Shown piece after piece: positions 33,426-41,244 of a stretch of 64,000 nt of DNA. The stretch is from Chitinophaga sp. H8. GTDB lineage: Bacteria; Bacteroidota; Bacteroidia; Chitinophagales; Chitinophagaceae. Position numbers and translations under genes: made by a program. The notes under the pieces were generated by a model, which saw only the letters and a list, made by a program, of their open reading frames with translations, searched no databases and had not been told where the DNA came from. The first letter of the stretch is position 1, and each line of letters begins with the position of its first letter. The stretch lies in the NCBI RefSeq assembly GCF_040567655.1, contig NZ_JBEXAC010000002.1, forward strand, positions 744,001-808,000, read 5' to 3'.

Positions 33426-34298
33426 ATGAACGACCTGGTTTTAATGATCGGTAACGATATCAACAACATTTCCAAGGGACAAAGCTGGCAGGATCTGTTG
33501 CAGGAAATAATAGATTTCTGCCAGGTATGTGATGCAGTAGCACTGGATAACAAAAAGCCTTTTCCTTTATTGTATGAAGAGATCTTTCTGACAGCCATTC
33601 AAAAAACACATATCAAGGAAAGTACGCTGAAGGCATTTATTGCGGAAAAAACGCTGGCTATTGCCCCCAATCCGGTGCATACAGCGATTCGTGCATTGCA
33701 GGCTTCAGATATCCTCACTACCAACTATGAATTCACACTGGAAGGTGATATCCCTGCAGTAAACAGCAGTCTTATTAATGAACGGTTTTACAGCATTTTT
33801 CGCAAGTATCAGGTCAATGGTACCAACTATTGGCATGTACACGGTGATTGTTTAAATCCCATGAGTATCAACCTGGGGTTTGAACACTATGGCGGGCAAT
33901 TACAGCAAATGCGGAACTATGTGGTAAGCGGTACTTTTTATAGCAATTCCAAAGTGCCTAAAGCCTCTTTGCTAAGAAGGATTAAAGCCAACCAGGTACA
34001 TCACCATTCCTGGCTCGACCTGTTTTTTACGAAAGACATCCACATCTTTGGCCTCTCCCTGGATTTTGTAGAAACTGACTTGTGGTGGTTACTCACCTAC
34101 CGCGCCAGACAGAAGTTCCAGCGCAATACGGTGCCCGTACAAAACCATATCTATTATTATATTCCCGAAGAGCTAACGTCAATGGCTAAATTCAAATTGG
34201 ATATGTTGACTGCCAATAATGTAGAAGTGGTAAGCATCAAAGCAAAAGACAAAACAGCTTACTATCTTAGCATCATTCAAAAACTAGCGCGCCGGTGA
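33426..34298 (+). CDS. SIR2-like domain protein, solitary
   Basis: A 290-residue cytosolic protein recognisable as a SIR2_2-type domain. An N-terminal Rossmann strand reads LVLMIGNDINNISKG (a GxGxN-like nucleotide loop), the Asn of ILTTNYE is near residue 100, and the candidate catalytic His is in YWHVHGD (H139). A later IFGLSLDFVETD matches the GxS...D signature. Bacterial SIR2-domain proteins often hydrolyse NAD+ and several are phage-defence effectors; deacylases are the other option. It lacks the long C-terminal sensor region of the known stand-alone defence SIR2 proteins and no partner gene lies beside it. The start is ATG 33426; an upstream in-frame start at 33324 adds 34 residues unlike the family. 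The function is open. Confidence 0.7.
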   Translation: MNDLVLMIGNDINNISKGQSWQDLLQEIIDFCQVCDAVALDNKKPFPLLYEEIFLTAIQKTHIKESTLKAFIAEKTLAIAPNPVHTAIRALQASDILTTNYEFTLEGDIPAVNSSLINERFYSIFRKYQVNGTNYWHVHGDCLNPMSINLGFEHYGGQLQQMRNYVVSGTFYSNSKVPKASLLRRIKANQVHHHSWLDLFFTKDIHIFGLSLDFVETDLWWLLTYRARQKFQRNTVPVQNHIYYYIPEELTSMAKFKLDMLTANNVEVVSIKAKDKTAYYLSIIQKLARR

Positions 34299-34347
34299 TA
34301 CCCCTGAACACCACATTAATAATTCCATACCATGCCAGCATAAAAAA

Positions 34348-34373
34348 GGGTGTCTCAAAAGTATGAGACACCC
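34348..34373. terminator. Bidirectional terminator between SIR2 and IPT genes
   Basis: GGGTGTCTCA and TGAGACACCC form a perfect ten-base stem with loop AAAGTA. The minus strand continues TTTTTT. The stem also shares TGTCTCAAAAG with an inverted copy at 34951-34961. Confidence 0.85.
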
Positions 34374-34423
34374 CTACGGACGGGGAAAACGCAATGGTTA
34401 CTAAACCATATACCTTTTAAATA

Positions 34424-34828
34424 TTATTCATAAGCAGGCCTGGTTGTTTGCTGGCCCCTGTCGGCTAATACGCCAACTACTTTATATTCAAAATGCATCA
34501 TATTGGATACGCTGTCATTTACAGCTACCACTACGGCTACTTTTCCAGGTTTATGCGGGGGAACCTTTACCATCAGGCTATTTTTCCCAACACTTAACAC
34601 CTGTGCTTCCACACCACCAAAACTCACTTTAATATCAGCCAGGTTATTACCAAATCCTTCACCTTTAATGGCAATGATATTACCTGCTTTTCCACTGATG
34701 CCGGCGGCTATTGTTTCATTTACAATAGTTTCATTCAAGCCAACCTGTACATTACTTTTTGAGGTACAACCGGTAGCACCGATTACAAACAAGGCTACGG
34801 GCATTACAAACATTTTTAAATACGTCAT
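34424..34828 (-). CDS. Small IPT/TIG-domain lipoprotein
   Basis: A 134-residue lipoprotein: the signal MTYLKMFVMPVALFVIGATGC fixes the start at 34828, 27 residues downstream of the longest frame. The mature protein is a single IPT/TIG immunoglobulin-like domain (GNIIAIKGEGFGNNLADIKVSFGG is its core; landmark EGFGNN). In Bacteroidota, TIG domains usually precede NHL repeats or other modules; here the protein stops after the one domain and a short Arg/Gln tail. It is probably surface-anchored. Function unknown; a truncated remnant of a larger protein is possible. Confidence 0.75.
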   Translation of the reverse strand: MTYLKMFVMPVALFVIGATGCTSKSNVQVGLNETIVNETIAAGISGKAGNIIAIKGEGFGNNLADIKVSFGGVEAQVLSVGKNSLMVKVPPHKPGKVAVVVAVNDSVSNMMHFEYKVVGVLADRGQQTTRPAYE

Positions 34829-34926
34829 TTCACTTTTTTTGGGGAACAACATCCTGATTAACAAATATTGGGGATCATACGCATTGCGGGATGCAACTCT
34901 TTTCAGCAACTGAATATTTTCCTTTT

Positions 34927-34953
34927 AAGAAGGTGCAAAGCTAGTGCCTTCTT
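34927..34953. other. Hairpin between sdhB and the IPT gene
   Basis: AAGAAGGTGC and GTGCCTTCTT can pair over ten positions (two G-U) with a seven-base loop. Neither strand has a proper T-run except TTTTG on the plus strand. Confidence 0.4.
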
Positions 34954-34966
34954 TTGAGACAGACAC

Positions 34967-35006
34967 GCGTATTGGTACGCAAGTTTTAAAATGCGTATTT
35001 ATACGC
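34967..35006. promoter_or_regulatory. Double palindrome GCGTAnnnnTACGC, locus A
   Basis: GCGTATTGGTACGC (34967-34980) and GCGTATTTATACGC (34993-35006) are separated by 12 bases. The same arrangement with the same 26-base step occurs at 47427-47466. It lies between the end of sdhB and the IPT gene, about 140 bases upstream of the latter. Confidence 0.6.
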
Positions 35007-35059
35007 ATCGATGAGAACTGACCGCTGATACGTGCCTCCTCACCTGCTGAAGGGGTTGC

Positions 35060-35806
35060 TCACTTTTTTAAGACCTCCGCTTTATTATACTCCCAGTTCA
35101 TCCTCGCGATATGCAATACAGAGATTTGCTGAGGACATTCTACCTCACAAGCTTCTGTATTACTACAATGCCCAAATGCCTCCTTATCCATCTGTTGTAC
35201 CATACGCAGCACCCTTTTTGCAGCCTCTACCCTTCCTTGCGGCAATAGCGCCAGGTGGGTGATTTTCGCTCCGGTAAACAGTGCTGCACTGGAGTTTTTA
35301 CAGGTAGCCACACAGGCACCGCATCCTATACAAGCCGCTGCGTCAAAAGCAGCTTCAGTAGTATCATGTCCTATAGGTATAGCATTAGCCTCGGGGGCCT
35401 GCCCGGTATTAGCAGCAATATACCCACCCGCCTGAATGATACGGTCAAACGCACTCCTGTCTACCTTTAAATCGCACTTTACCGGAAAAGCAGCAGCACG
35501 GAATGGTTCTATGTAAATAGTATCCCCATCCTTAAACGAGCGCATATGCAGCTGACAGGTAGTAATATGGGAAACAGGTCCATGCGCCCGTCCATTAATC
35601 ATAATACCACACTGGCCACAAATGCCTTCCCGGCAATCATGATCAAACTCTACCGGACGCTGTCCCTCCCGCAATAACTGTTCATTCAGCGTATCCATCA
35701 TTTCCAGAAAGGACATATCCGGATTAATATCTTTTAGTGTATATGCCACCATGCTCCCGGCTGCCTCCCGGTTTTCCTGCCTCCATATATTTAATCGTAT
35801 ATTCAT
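35060..35806 (-). CDS. sdhB: Succinate dehydrogenase/fumarate reductase iron-sulfur subunit
   Basis: A 248-residue subunit that carries electrons between the flavin subunit and the membrane quinone site. The [2Fe-2S] ligands lie in CREGICGQCG near residue 60, and the ferredoxin-like C-terminal domain carries CIGCGACVATCK and the CSNTEACEVECPQQ set for the [4Fe-4S] and [3Fe-4S] clusters. It is the last gene of the porin-transporter-sdhCAB operon, 18 bases after sdhA. Direction (succinate oxidation or fumarate reduction) cannot be read from the sequence. Confidence 0.95.
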   Translation of the reverse strand: MNIRLNIWRQENREAAGSMVAYTLKDINPDMSFLEMMDTLNEQLLREGQRPVEFDHDCREGICGQCGIMINGRAHGPVSHITTCQLHMRSFKDGDTIYIEPFRAAAFPVKCDLKVDRSAFDRIIQAGGYIAANTGQAPEANAIPIGHDTTEAAFDAAACIGCGACVATCKNSSAALFTGAKITHLALLPQGRVEAAKRVLRMVQQMDKEAFGHCSNTEACEVECPQQISVLHIARMNWEYNKAEVLKK

Positions 35807-35824
35807 ATACAGTAGTTTTAAGCA

Positions 35825-37735
35825 TTATTTATAGCTTCTTACCGTAGGTGTTACAAACTCAAAATGTAGTGGTTCCTTATGTAATATAGGCTGCCCCTCT
35901 GCACCGCCCCACTCCCAGGCCGATATAAATGAAAAGTCCGCATCATTCCGCACTGCTTCCCCTTCCGCCGTCTGGTATTCCTCCCGGAAATGCGCGCCGC
36001 AGGACTCTTCCCTGGTAAGTGCATCATAACACATCAGCTCTCCCAATTCAAGATAATCTGCTACACGGCCCGCTTTTTCCAGCTCACTATTTAACCCGTT
36101 TCCTCCTGGCACACGCAACTCCTGATGAAACTGTTCTCTCAGTGACCTGATATCTGTAATAGCAGACTCTAACCCTTGCCTGGAACGGGATAGTCCACAT
36201 CGGTCATAAAGTATTTTTCCGAGTGTTTTATGAAAATGATCTGCAGATAAAGTACCCTGAATCGCTAACAATAATTTTAACTGCTCCTGAACGGCTTGCT
36301 CTGCCTCAGCAAATGCGGGATGCTGCACATCTATCGGACCGCTTTTAATTTCATTGGCCAGGTAATTAGCCATGGTGTAGGGCGCTATAAAATACCCATC
36401 CACACAAGCCTGTAATAAAGAGTTTGCCCCCAGGCGATTGGCTCCATGGTCTGCAAAATTGGCTTCCCCTAAAGCGTACAGGCCGGGTATGGTAGTCATC
36501 AATTCATAATCTACCCATAGTCCGCCCATTGAAAAGTGGGCAGCAGGGGATATCCGCATAGGTTCCTTATAGGCATTTACAGCAGTAATTTTTTCGTACA
36601 TGCGGAACAAGTTGCCATACTTCTCCCGGATCTTACCTTCCCCCTGTTCCCGGATTGCTTTGGAAAAATCCAGGTAAACTGCATTTTTTAGCGGCCCAAT
36701 ACCATAGCCTGCATCAATACGCTCTTTTGCTGCACGGGAAGAAATATCGCGGGGAGAAAGGTTACCAAATGCGGGGTACCGGCGTTCAAGATAATAATCC
36801 CGCTCCTCTTCCGGGATCTGATTAGGCTCCCGCTGATCATCCCTATTTTTAGGTACCCATATACGGCCGTCGTTACGTAAGGATTCCGACATCAGGGTTA
36901 GTTTCGACTGATATTCCCCTGATTGCGGCAGGCTGGTAGGATGAATCTGTGTCCAGCTGGGGCTGGCCATTAATGCCCCTTTTTTATGCGCACGCCAGAT
37001 AGCAGATCCGTTACAGCCCATCGCCAGTGTGGAGAGGTAATAGATTTTACCAAAGCCTCCGGTAGCCAATACTACGGCATGTGCACCATGCCGTTCCAAT
37101 GCTCCGGTATCCATATTACGTACAATAATACCCCTTGCTTTCCCATCTATTACAACCAGCTCCTGCATTTCATGCCGGGAAAATAATTTTACCGTCCCTG
37201 CGGCTACCTGTCGCATCAATGCCTGGTATGCCCCCAACAATAATTGCTGACCCGTTTGCCCCCTGGCATAAAACGTACGAGACACCTGTACGCCCCCAAA
37301 TGAGCGGTTGTTCAGATAACCTCCATATTCTCTGCCAAATGGTACCCCCTGCGCTACTGCCTGATCTATCAACGCGGCACTGCACTCTGCCAGCCGGTAT
37401 ACATTTCCTTCCCGTGAACGGAAGTCACCGCCTTTCAGTGTATCATAAAACATCCGGTATACACTGTCGCCATCGTTCTTATAGTTTTTACAGGCATTCA
37501 CACCACCCTGTGCTGCCACAGAATGTGCACGCCGGGGAGAATCCTGAAAGCAGAAACTCTTTACCCGGTAGCCCATTTCTCCCAAGGATGCCGCTACAGC
37601 ACTTCCTGCCAGGCCGGTGCCTACCACTATAATGTCCAGATGCTTACGGTTGGCCGGATTTACCAGCTTAGCAGTGGACTTATAATGACTCCACTTTTGT
37701 TCCAGTGGCCCTTCAGGTATTTTAGATTCCAGCAT
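35825..37735 (-). CDS. sdhA: Succinate dehydrogenase/fumarate reductase flavoprotein subunit
   Basis: A 636-residue FAD subunit. The dinucleotide motif [17 protein letters not shown] is near residue 38, the covalent-FAD His is in [12 protein letters not shown], and the substrate-site segments [24 protein letters not shown] and [10 protein letters not shown] are intact. The ATG at 37735 is chosen; a TTG two codons upstream is also in frame and would sit directly against the sdhC stop. It is translationally close to sdhC (six bases) and sdhB (18 bases). The size and the single-subunit anchor place it with the B-type complexes of Bacteroidota and Epsilonproteobacteria. Confidence 0.95.
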   Translation of the reverse strand: MLESKIPEGPLEQKWSHYKSTAKLVNPANRKHLDIIVVGTGLAGSAVAASLGEMGYRVKSFCFQDSPRRAHSVAAQGGVNACKNYKNDGDSVYRMFYDTLKGGDFRSREGNVYRLAECSAALIDQAVAQGVPFGREYGGYLNNRSFGGVQVSRTFYARGQTGQQLLLGAYQALMRQVAAGTVKLFSRHEMQELVVIDGKARGIIVRNMDTGALERHGAHAVVLATGGFGKIYYLSTLAMGCNGSAIWRAHKKGALMASPSWTQIHPTSLPQSGEYQSKLTLMSESLRNDGRIWVPKNRDDQREPNQIPEEERDYYLERRYPAFGNLSPRDISSRAAKERIDAGYGIGPLKNAVYLDFSKAIREQGEGKIREKYGNLFRMYEKITAVNAYKEPMRISPAAHFSMGGLWVDYELMTTIPGLYALGEANFADHGANRLGANSLLQACVDGYFIAPYTMANYLANEIKSGPIDVQHPAFAEAEQAVQEQLKLLLAIQGTLSADHFHKTLGKILYDRCGLSRSRQGLESAITDIRSLREQFHQELRVPGGNGLNSELEKAGRVADYLELGELMCYDALTREESCGAHFREEYQTAEGEAVRNDADFSFISAWEWGGAEGQPILHKEPLHFEFVTPTVRSYK

Positions 37736-37741
37736 AACCAA

Positions 37742-38407
37742 CTATTTTAAGAAATGAACATATACAGGTATCAAAGCAAATCCGGCACAGATAGCAATAC
37801 TGAAAATCCAGCCAAAAATCCTGATCCCCCTGGCATACCTGGGATGATATACGCCTAACGTGCGCGCAGCACTGAAAAAGCCATGCAATAAATGGTAGCA
37901 GAGTGCCACCATACACAATACATATACGGCTACATACCACCCTTCCTGGTATACTGTTACTACCAGTGTATACAGATCTTTTTGGCCATGCGCGTCTACC
38001 GGCATTTGCCCAAATTTGTACTGGTACCAGAAGTCTTTAAAATGGATGATCAGGAAAATAAGAATAATGGTACCCAATATGCCCATATTACGGCTGTACC
38101 ATTTGCTCGCTGCCCCTCTTTGATCATAGTGATAAGGGGTGCCGCCGGCACGTTTATTCTTTAAAGTTATTACCAATGCATATACTGCATGTGCAATAAT
38201 ACTGGCATACAATACAAAAGAAATAATCTTAATAAAAATATTGCCGGATAATAACTTCGAATAGGCATTAAACTGCAATTGTGCCTCACCGGCGGGCAAC
38301 AGCAGCTGCAGATTACCCAACAGGTGTATTACCAGGAAAAAGCACAGGAAAAGTCCTGTTAATGCCATTAAATTCTTTCTTGATAACGTTCTCTCCATCC
38401 AGTTCAT
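37742..38407 (-). CDS. sdhC: Succinate dehydrogenase/fumarate reductase cytochrome b subunit
   Basis: A 221-residue membrane anchor with five hydrophobic helices and several histidines placed for di-heme ligation (VIHLLGN, IIAHAVYAL, LIIHFKDFW, CYHLLHGFF). One large anchor in place of separate SdhC and SdhD subunits is typical of B-type complexes that use menaquinone. It is 23 bases downstream of the DASS transporter gene and six bases upstream of sdhA. Confidence 0.95.
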   Translation of the reverse strand: MNWMERTLSRKNLMALTGLFLCFFLVIHLLGNLQLLLPAGEAQLQFNAYSKLLSGNIFIKIISFVLYASIIAHAVYALVITLKNKRAGGTPYHYDQRGAASKWYSRNMGILGTIILIFLIIHFKDFWYQYKFGQMPVDAHGQKDLYTLVVTVYQEGWYVAVYVLCMVALCYHLLHGFFSAARTLGVYHPRYARGIRIFGWIFSIAICAGFALIPVYVHFLK

Positions 38408-38430
38408 GAGTAGTTATTTAAAAGTGCTAT

Positions 38431-39861
38431 CTACCAGATACCTAATACCTTCCACCATACACCTCCTAATCCCATCCATATGATCAGAAAGGCAACACTG
38501 AGCACAAATCCCCGTGTCCACCAGTCTTTCAGATCTACATAGGTACTACCAAAGAAAACAGGAGCGGGTCCGTGGCCATAATGCGTAAGTGTACCAAAGA
38601 TGCCGCCACAGAATCCCAGCGACAAGGCCAGTAATGTACCAGGGATACCTACGGAGATTCCTACACTGAGAAAAGCAGCATACATGGCAGCCACATGTGC
38701 CGTAGCGCTGGCAAAGATGTAGTGGCTGTAGAAATATACCAGCACAATTACCGGGAAGGCCAGCGTCCATTTCATGTGTCCAACATACCCTTTCATCAGT
38801 TCACTGAACCAGGGAATAAATCCCAGCTCATTTAAAAAACTGGCCATCATCACCAATGCAGAAAACCATACAATCGTATCCCAGGCGCCTTTCTCTCCTT
38901 TTACATCATCCCAGGTAAGCACCTGCGACAGGAGCAGAAATACCAATCCAATAAAAGCTGTAGTAGTAGCATCAATCTTAAAAATGTCGCCCGTGATCCA
39001 TAGTACCAGCAACACTACAAAAGCAATCAACATCAACCATTCATCCCGGTGTACCGGGCCCATTTCCTTCAGCTTTTCAGCAGCTATCTGCGGAGCATCG
39101 CCGGTAGACTTTAACTCAGGCGGATAAATTTTATAAAGTATATAAGGCACCGCCAACAGTGAGATAACAGCAGGCACGAGTGCCGCCATTAACCAGGAAG
39201 TCCACGTAATGTCAATACCCAGGTTTTTGGCAAACTTCTGGCACATCGGATTACTGGCTGTCCCTGTCAGGAACATCGAAGAGGTGACCAGGTTCATATT
39301 ATAACTGCTCAGCGAAAGATAGGCCCCCAGCTTACGGTGTGTTGCCGGTTTTTCGGGCTCTGATCCGAAATTTATCGCCATGGATTTCATAATAGGATAA
39401 ATGATCCCACCACCACGGGCCGTATTGCTGGGCACTGCCGGTGCCAGTACCAGGTCGGCCAATCCTAATCCATATGCGAGCCCCAGAGAACTACGCCCGA
39501 AAATTCTGATAAACAAATAAGCAATTCTTTTGCCCAGCCCGGTTTTAATAAAGCCACGGGCAATAAAAAAGGAAATCCCTATCAGCCATATTACTTTATC
39601 TCCAAAACTGCTCAGGGCCAGTGTAATCGACTTACCTGGATTTCCGGGTGCCAGTACACCGGTAAGGGCTACCAGCGCAATAGCTATCATAGACATGGTA
39701 CCCATAGGTGCTGCCTTCAGGATAATCCCTACGATAGTAGCTAAAAAGATGGCGAGTAAATGCCAGGCTTCCGGCTTTACCCCTTCCGGCTCTGGAATAA
39801 ACCAGATGATCAGGCCTATTGCCAGCGTAATGAGTAATGGGGCGTACTTGATTTCCTTCAT
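38431..39861 (-). CDS. DASS-family (SLC13) sodium/dicarboxylate transporter
   Basis: A 476-residue inner-membrane protein with 11-13 hydrophobic segments. The two Ser-Asn-Thr-type substrate/sodium motifs of the DASS family are visible: VPSNTARGGG near residue 140 and TGTASNPM near residue 200. The C-terminal half has the matching repeat. The closest known roles are import or exchange of succinate, fumarate, malate, 2-oxoglutarate or citrate. Its place directly before sdhC and after a porin argues for C4-dicarboxylates. Confidence 0.9.
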   Translation of the reverse strand: MKEIKYAPLLITLAIGLIIWFIPEPEGVKPEAWHLLAIFLATIVGIILKAAPMGTMSMIAIALVALTGVLAPGNPGKSITLALSSFGDKVIWLIGISFFIARGFIKTGLGKRIAYLFIRIFGRSSLGLAYGLGLADLVLAPAVPSNTARGGGIIYPIMKSMAINFGSEPEKPATHRKLGAYLSLSSYNMNLVTSSMFLTGTASNPMCQKFAKNLGIDITWTSWLMAALVPAVISLLAVPYILYKIYPPELKSTGDAPQIAAEKLKEMGPVHRDEWLMLIAFVVLLVLWITGDIFKIDATTTAFIGLVFLLLSQVLTWDDVKGEKGAWDTIVWFSALVMMASFLNELGFIPWFSELMKGYVGHMKWTLAFPVIVLVYFYSHYIFASATAHVAAMYAAFLSVGISVGIPGTLLALSLGFCGGIFGTLTHYGHGPAPVFFGSTYVDLKDWWTRGFVLSVAFLIIWMGLGGVWWKVLGIW

Positions 39862-39911
39862 ATTATCGTATCATTTAGGGTGCAGGAACGTTTGTTGTTC
39901 GGTTATTTATG

Positions 39912-41069
39912 CTACAGCCGGCATTGTACCTGTGCCACAAAAAGATTGCTGCTCTTGGTTTTAGTGCCGGCTACACTGCGGTCATAATTATCCAGTTGCA
40001 TACCTAATTGTATACGTCCGCCATAGTCCTTCAGAAAAGCCAGACTGATCATGGGCATCCAGGTTTGACGCACATTACCGTTATGATCTAAATCTTCATT
40101 AAAATATTCGTACCGTACAGAAAACTCAATAGACGTAAGCTTATGATAATTGATATTGTAGCGGATATTAGGCAAAAAATAGATGCCTCCCATTTGGTAT
40201 CTACGGATAGGATCTGTCCGCAAACTATCCGGAAGGCCATAAAAAAAGCGGTGGTTAGTCCCTCTTTTATATTCTGTTTGTATTTGTATATCCCACTTAT
40301 CAAACAATTTAATTGTACCAGCTACATCTAGCCCCGCTGCATACACCCCTCTTTTTTTCACACTTCCAAAGCCGCCGTTCAGTCCCACGGCAAAAGTTTC
40401 TTTAGGTCCCAGTTCCAGCCTTGCTGTAGCCAGTTTACCATTATCATCATCCGTTACCTGATTGCGGTTGTTTCCATTCACTACTGAAATAGCATAGCTA
40501 ACCGGCAGCTTACCATTTTTAAATGTTCCAAACATGGAAGCTCCGATCTGAAAGCTTTGCCAGCCATTGCTGCCAAAAGAATAATATTGGTTGGAAAAAT
40601 CCAGGGATTTAATAATGTCTACAGGATAAAGATCCTCCAGCCCAAAAGAAGGGCGAAACTGGCCAATTGTAAAGTTCAGTTTATCATTCCACCGGTAAGA
40701 AATAAATGCGTTCTCCAGCACTTTGCCTTTAGGGTCACCATTAAATTCGGCCAGGTTAATAAGTGTAGATGCCGAAAACCGGTCGCTGATCTGCGCTTTT
40801 ACCTGCAAACGGGCCCGTCTGATACTAAAGCTATTACGTACTACCTCATCTGCAGCATTGGGATGATAAGTACCCGTTACATCTACATCTTGTGTAAAAG
40901 AAATGGTATATCGTGCCTGGAACACACCGGTAAGCGTTACTTTTTTAAAGAAAGAGGGTTTGGTGGTATCCTTCGTAAATAGTTCCTGAATATTTTTTTC
41001 CTGGGCTATTGCCTGCAGGCTGCACGAAATCCCAATCACTCCGGATAGTAACAGCGTATAGATATGCAT
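39912..41069 (-). CDS. Phosphate-selective-porin (OprO/OprP)-type outer membrane porin
   Basis: A 385-residue exported beta-barrel (signal peptide ending QAIAQ). The OprO/P-family pattern is seen in SFSIRRARLQVKAQISDRF, FTIGQFRPSFGLED and the closing strand VAQVQCRL. Despite the family name, many Bacteroidota members are general or dicarboxylate-linked channels. It is the first gene of the operon, 50 bases upstream of the DASS transporter, and probably provides outer-membrane entry for the same anions. Confidence 0.85.
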   Translation of the reverse strand: MHIYTLLLSGVIGISCSLQAIAQEKNIQELFTKDTTKPSFFKKVTLTGVFQARYTISFTQDVDVTGTYHPNAADEVVRNSFSIRRARLQVKAQISDRFSASTLINLAEFNGDPKGKVLENAFISYRWNDKLNFTIGQFRPSFGLEDLYPVDIIKSLDFSNQYYSFGSNGWQSFQIGASMFGTFKNGKLPVSYAISVVNGNNRNQVTDDDNGKLATARLELGPKETFAVGLNGGFGSVKKRGVYAAGLDVAGTIKLFDKWDIQIQTEYKRGTNHRFFYGLPDSLRTDPIRRYQMGGIYFLPNIRYNINYHKLTSIEFSVRYEYFNEDLDHNGNVRQTWMPMISLAFLKDYGGRIQLGMQLDNYDRSVAGTKTKSSNLFVAQVQCRL

Positions 41070-41192
41070 GCAAGGTTATTTTTTGGTTTTACCGACTGCG
41101 CTTTCTGCGAAGTAACTGCTGTAAGCAGGAAGGCATTTGTGTTTTAACAAACAGGCCCTTAAAAAGGTTGCGGAAAACCGGAGTAATAACAA

Positions 41193-41223
41193 AAAGCCCT
41201 GGCAGAAATACTGCCAGGGCTTT
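41193..41223 (-). terminator. Terminator of the S46 peptidase gene
   Basis: AAAGCCCTGGCAG and CTGCCAGGGCTTT form a perfect 13-base stem with loop AAATA; the minus strand continues TTTTTG. It starts 22 bases past the stop. Confidence 0.9.
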
Positions 41224-41244
41224 AAAATCATAATATAAACGAGA

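Larger units (their letters stand above)
34351..34961. repeat. 11-base inverted repeat flanking the IPT/TIG gene
   Basis: TGTCTCAAAAG at 34351-34361 and its exact reverse complement CTTTTGAGACA at 34951-34961 enclose the lipoprotein gene and its upstream region. GGGTGTCTCAAAA resembles the ends of some insertion sequences, but no transposase lies between. Confidence 0.4.

Noticed and set aside
34348..34961. Complete insertion sequence around the IPT gene
   Set aside because: There is no transposase and the inverted repeat is only 11 bases, so only a possible remnant is claimed.
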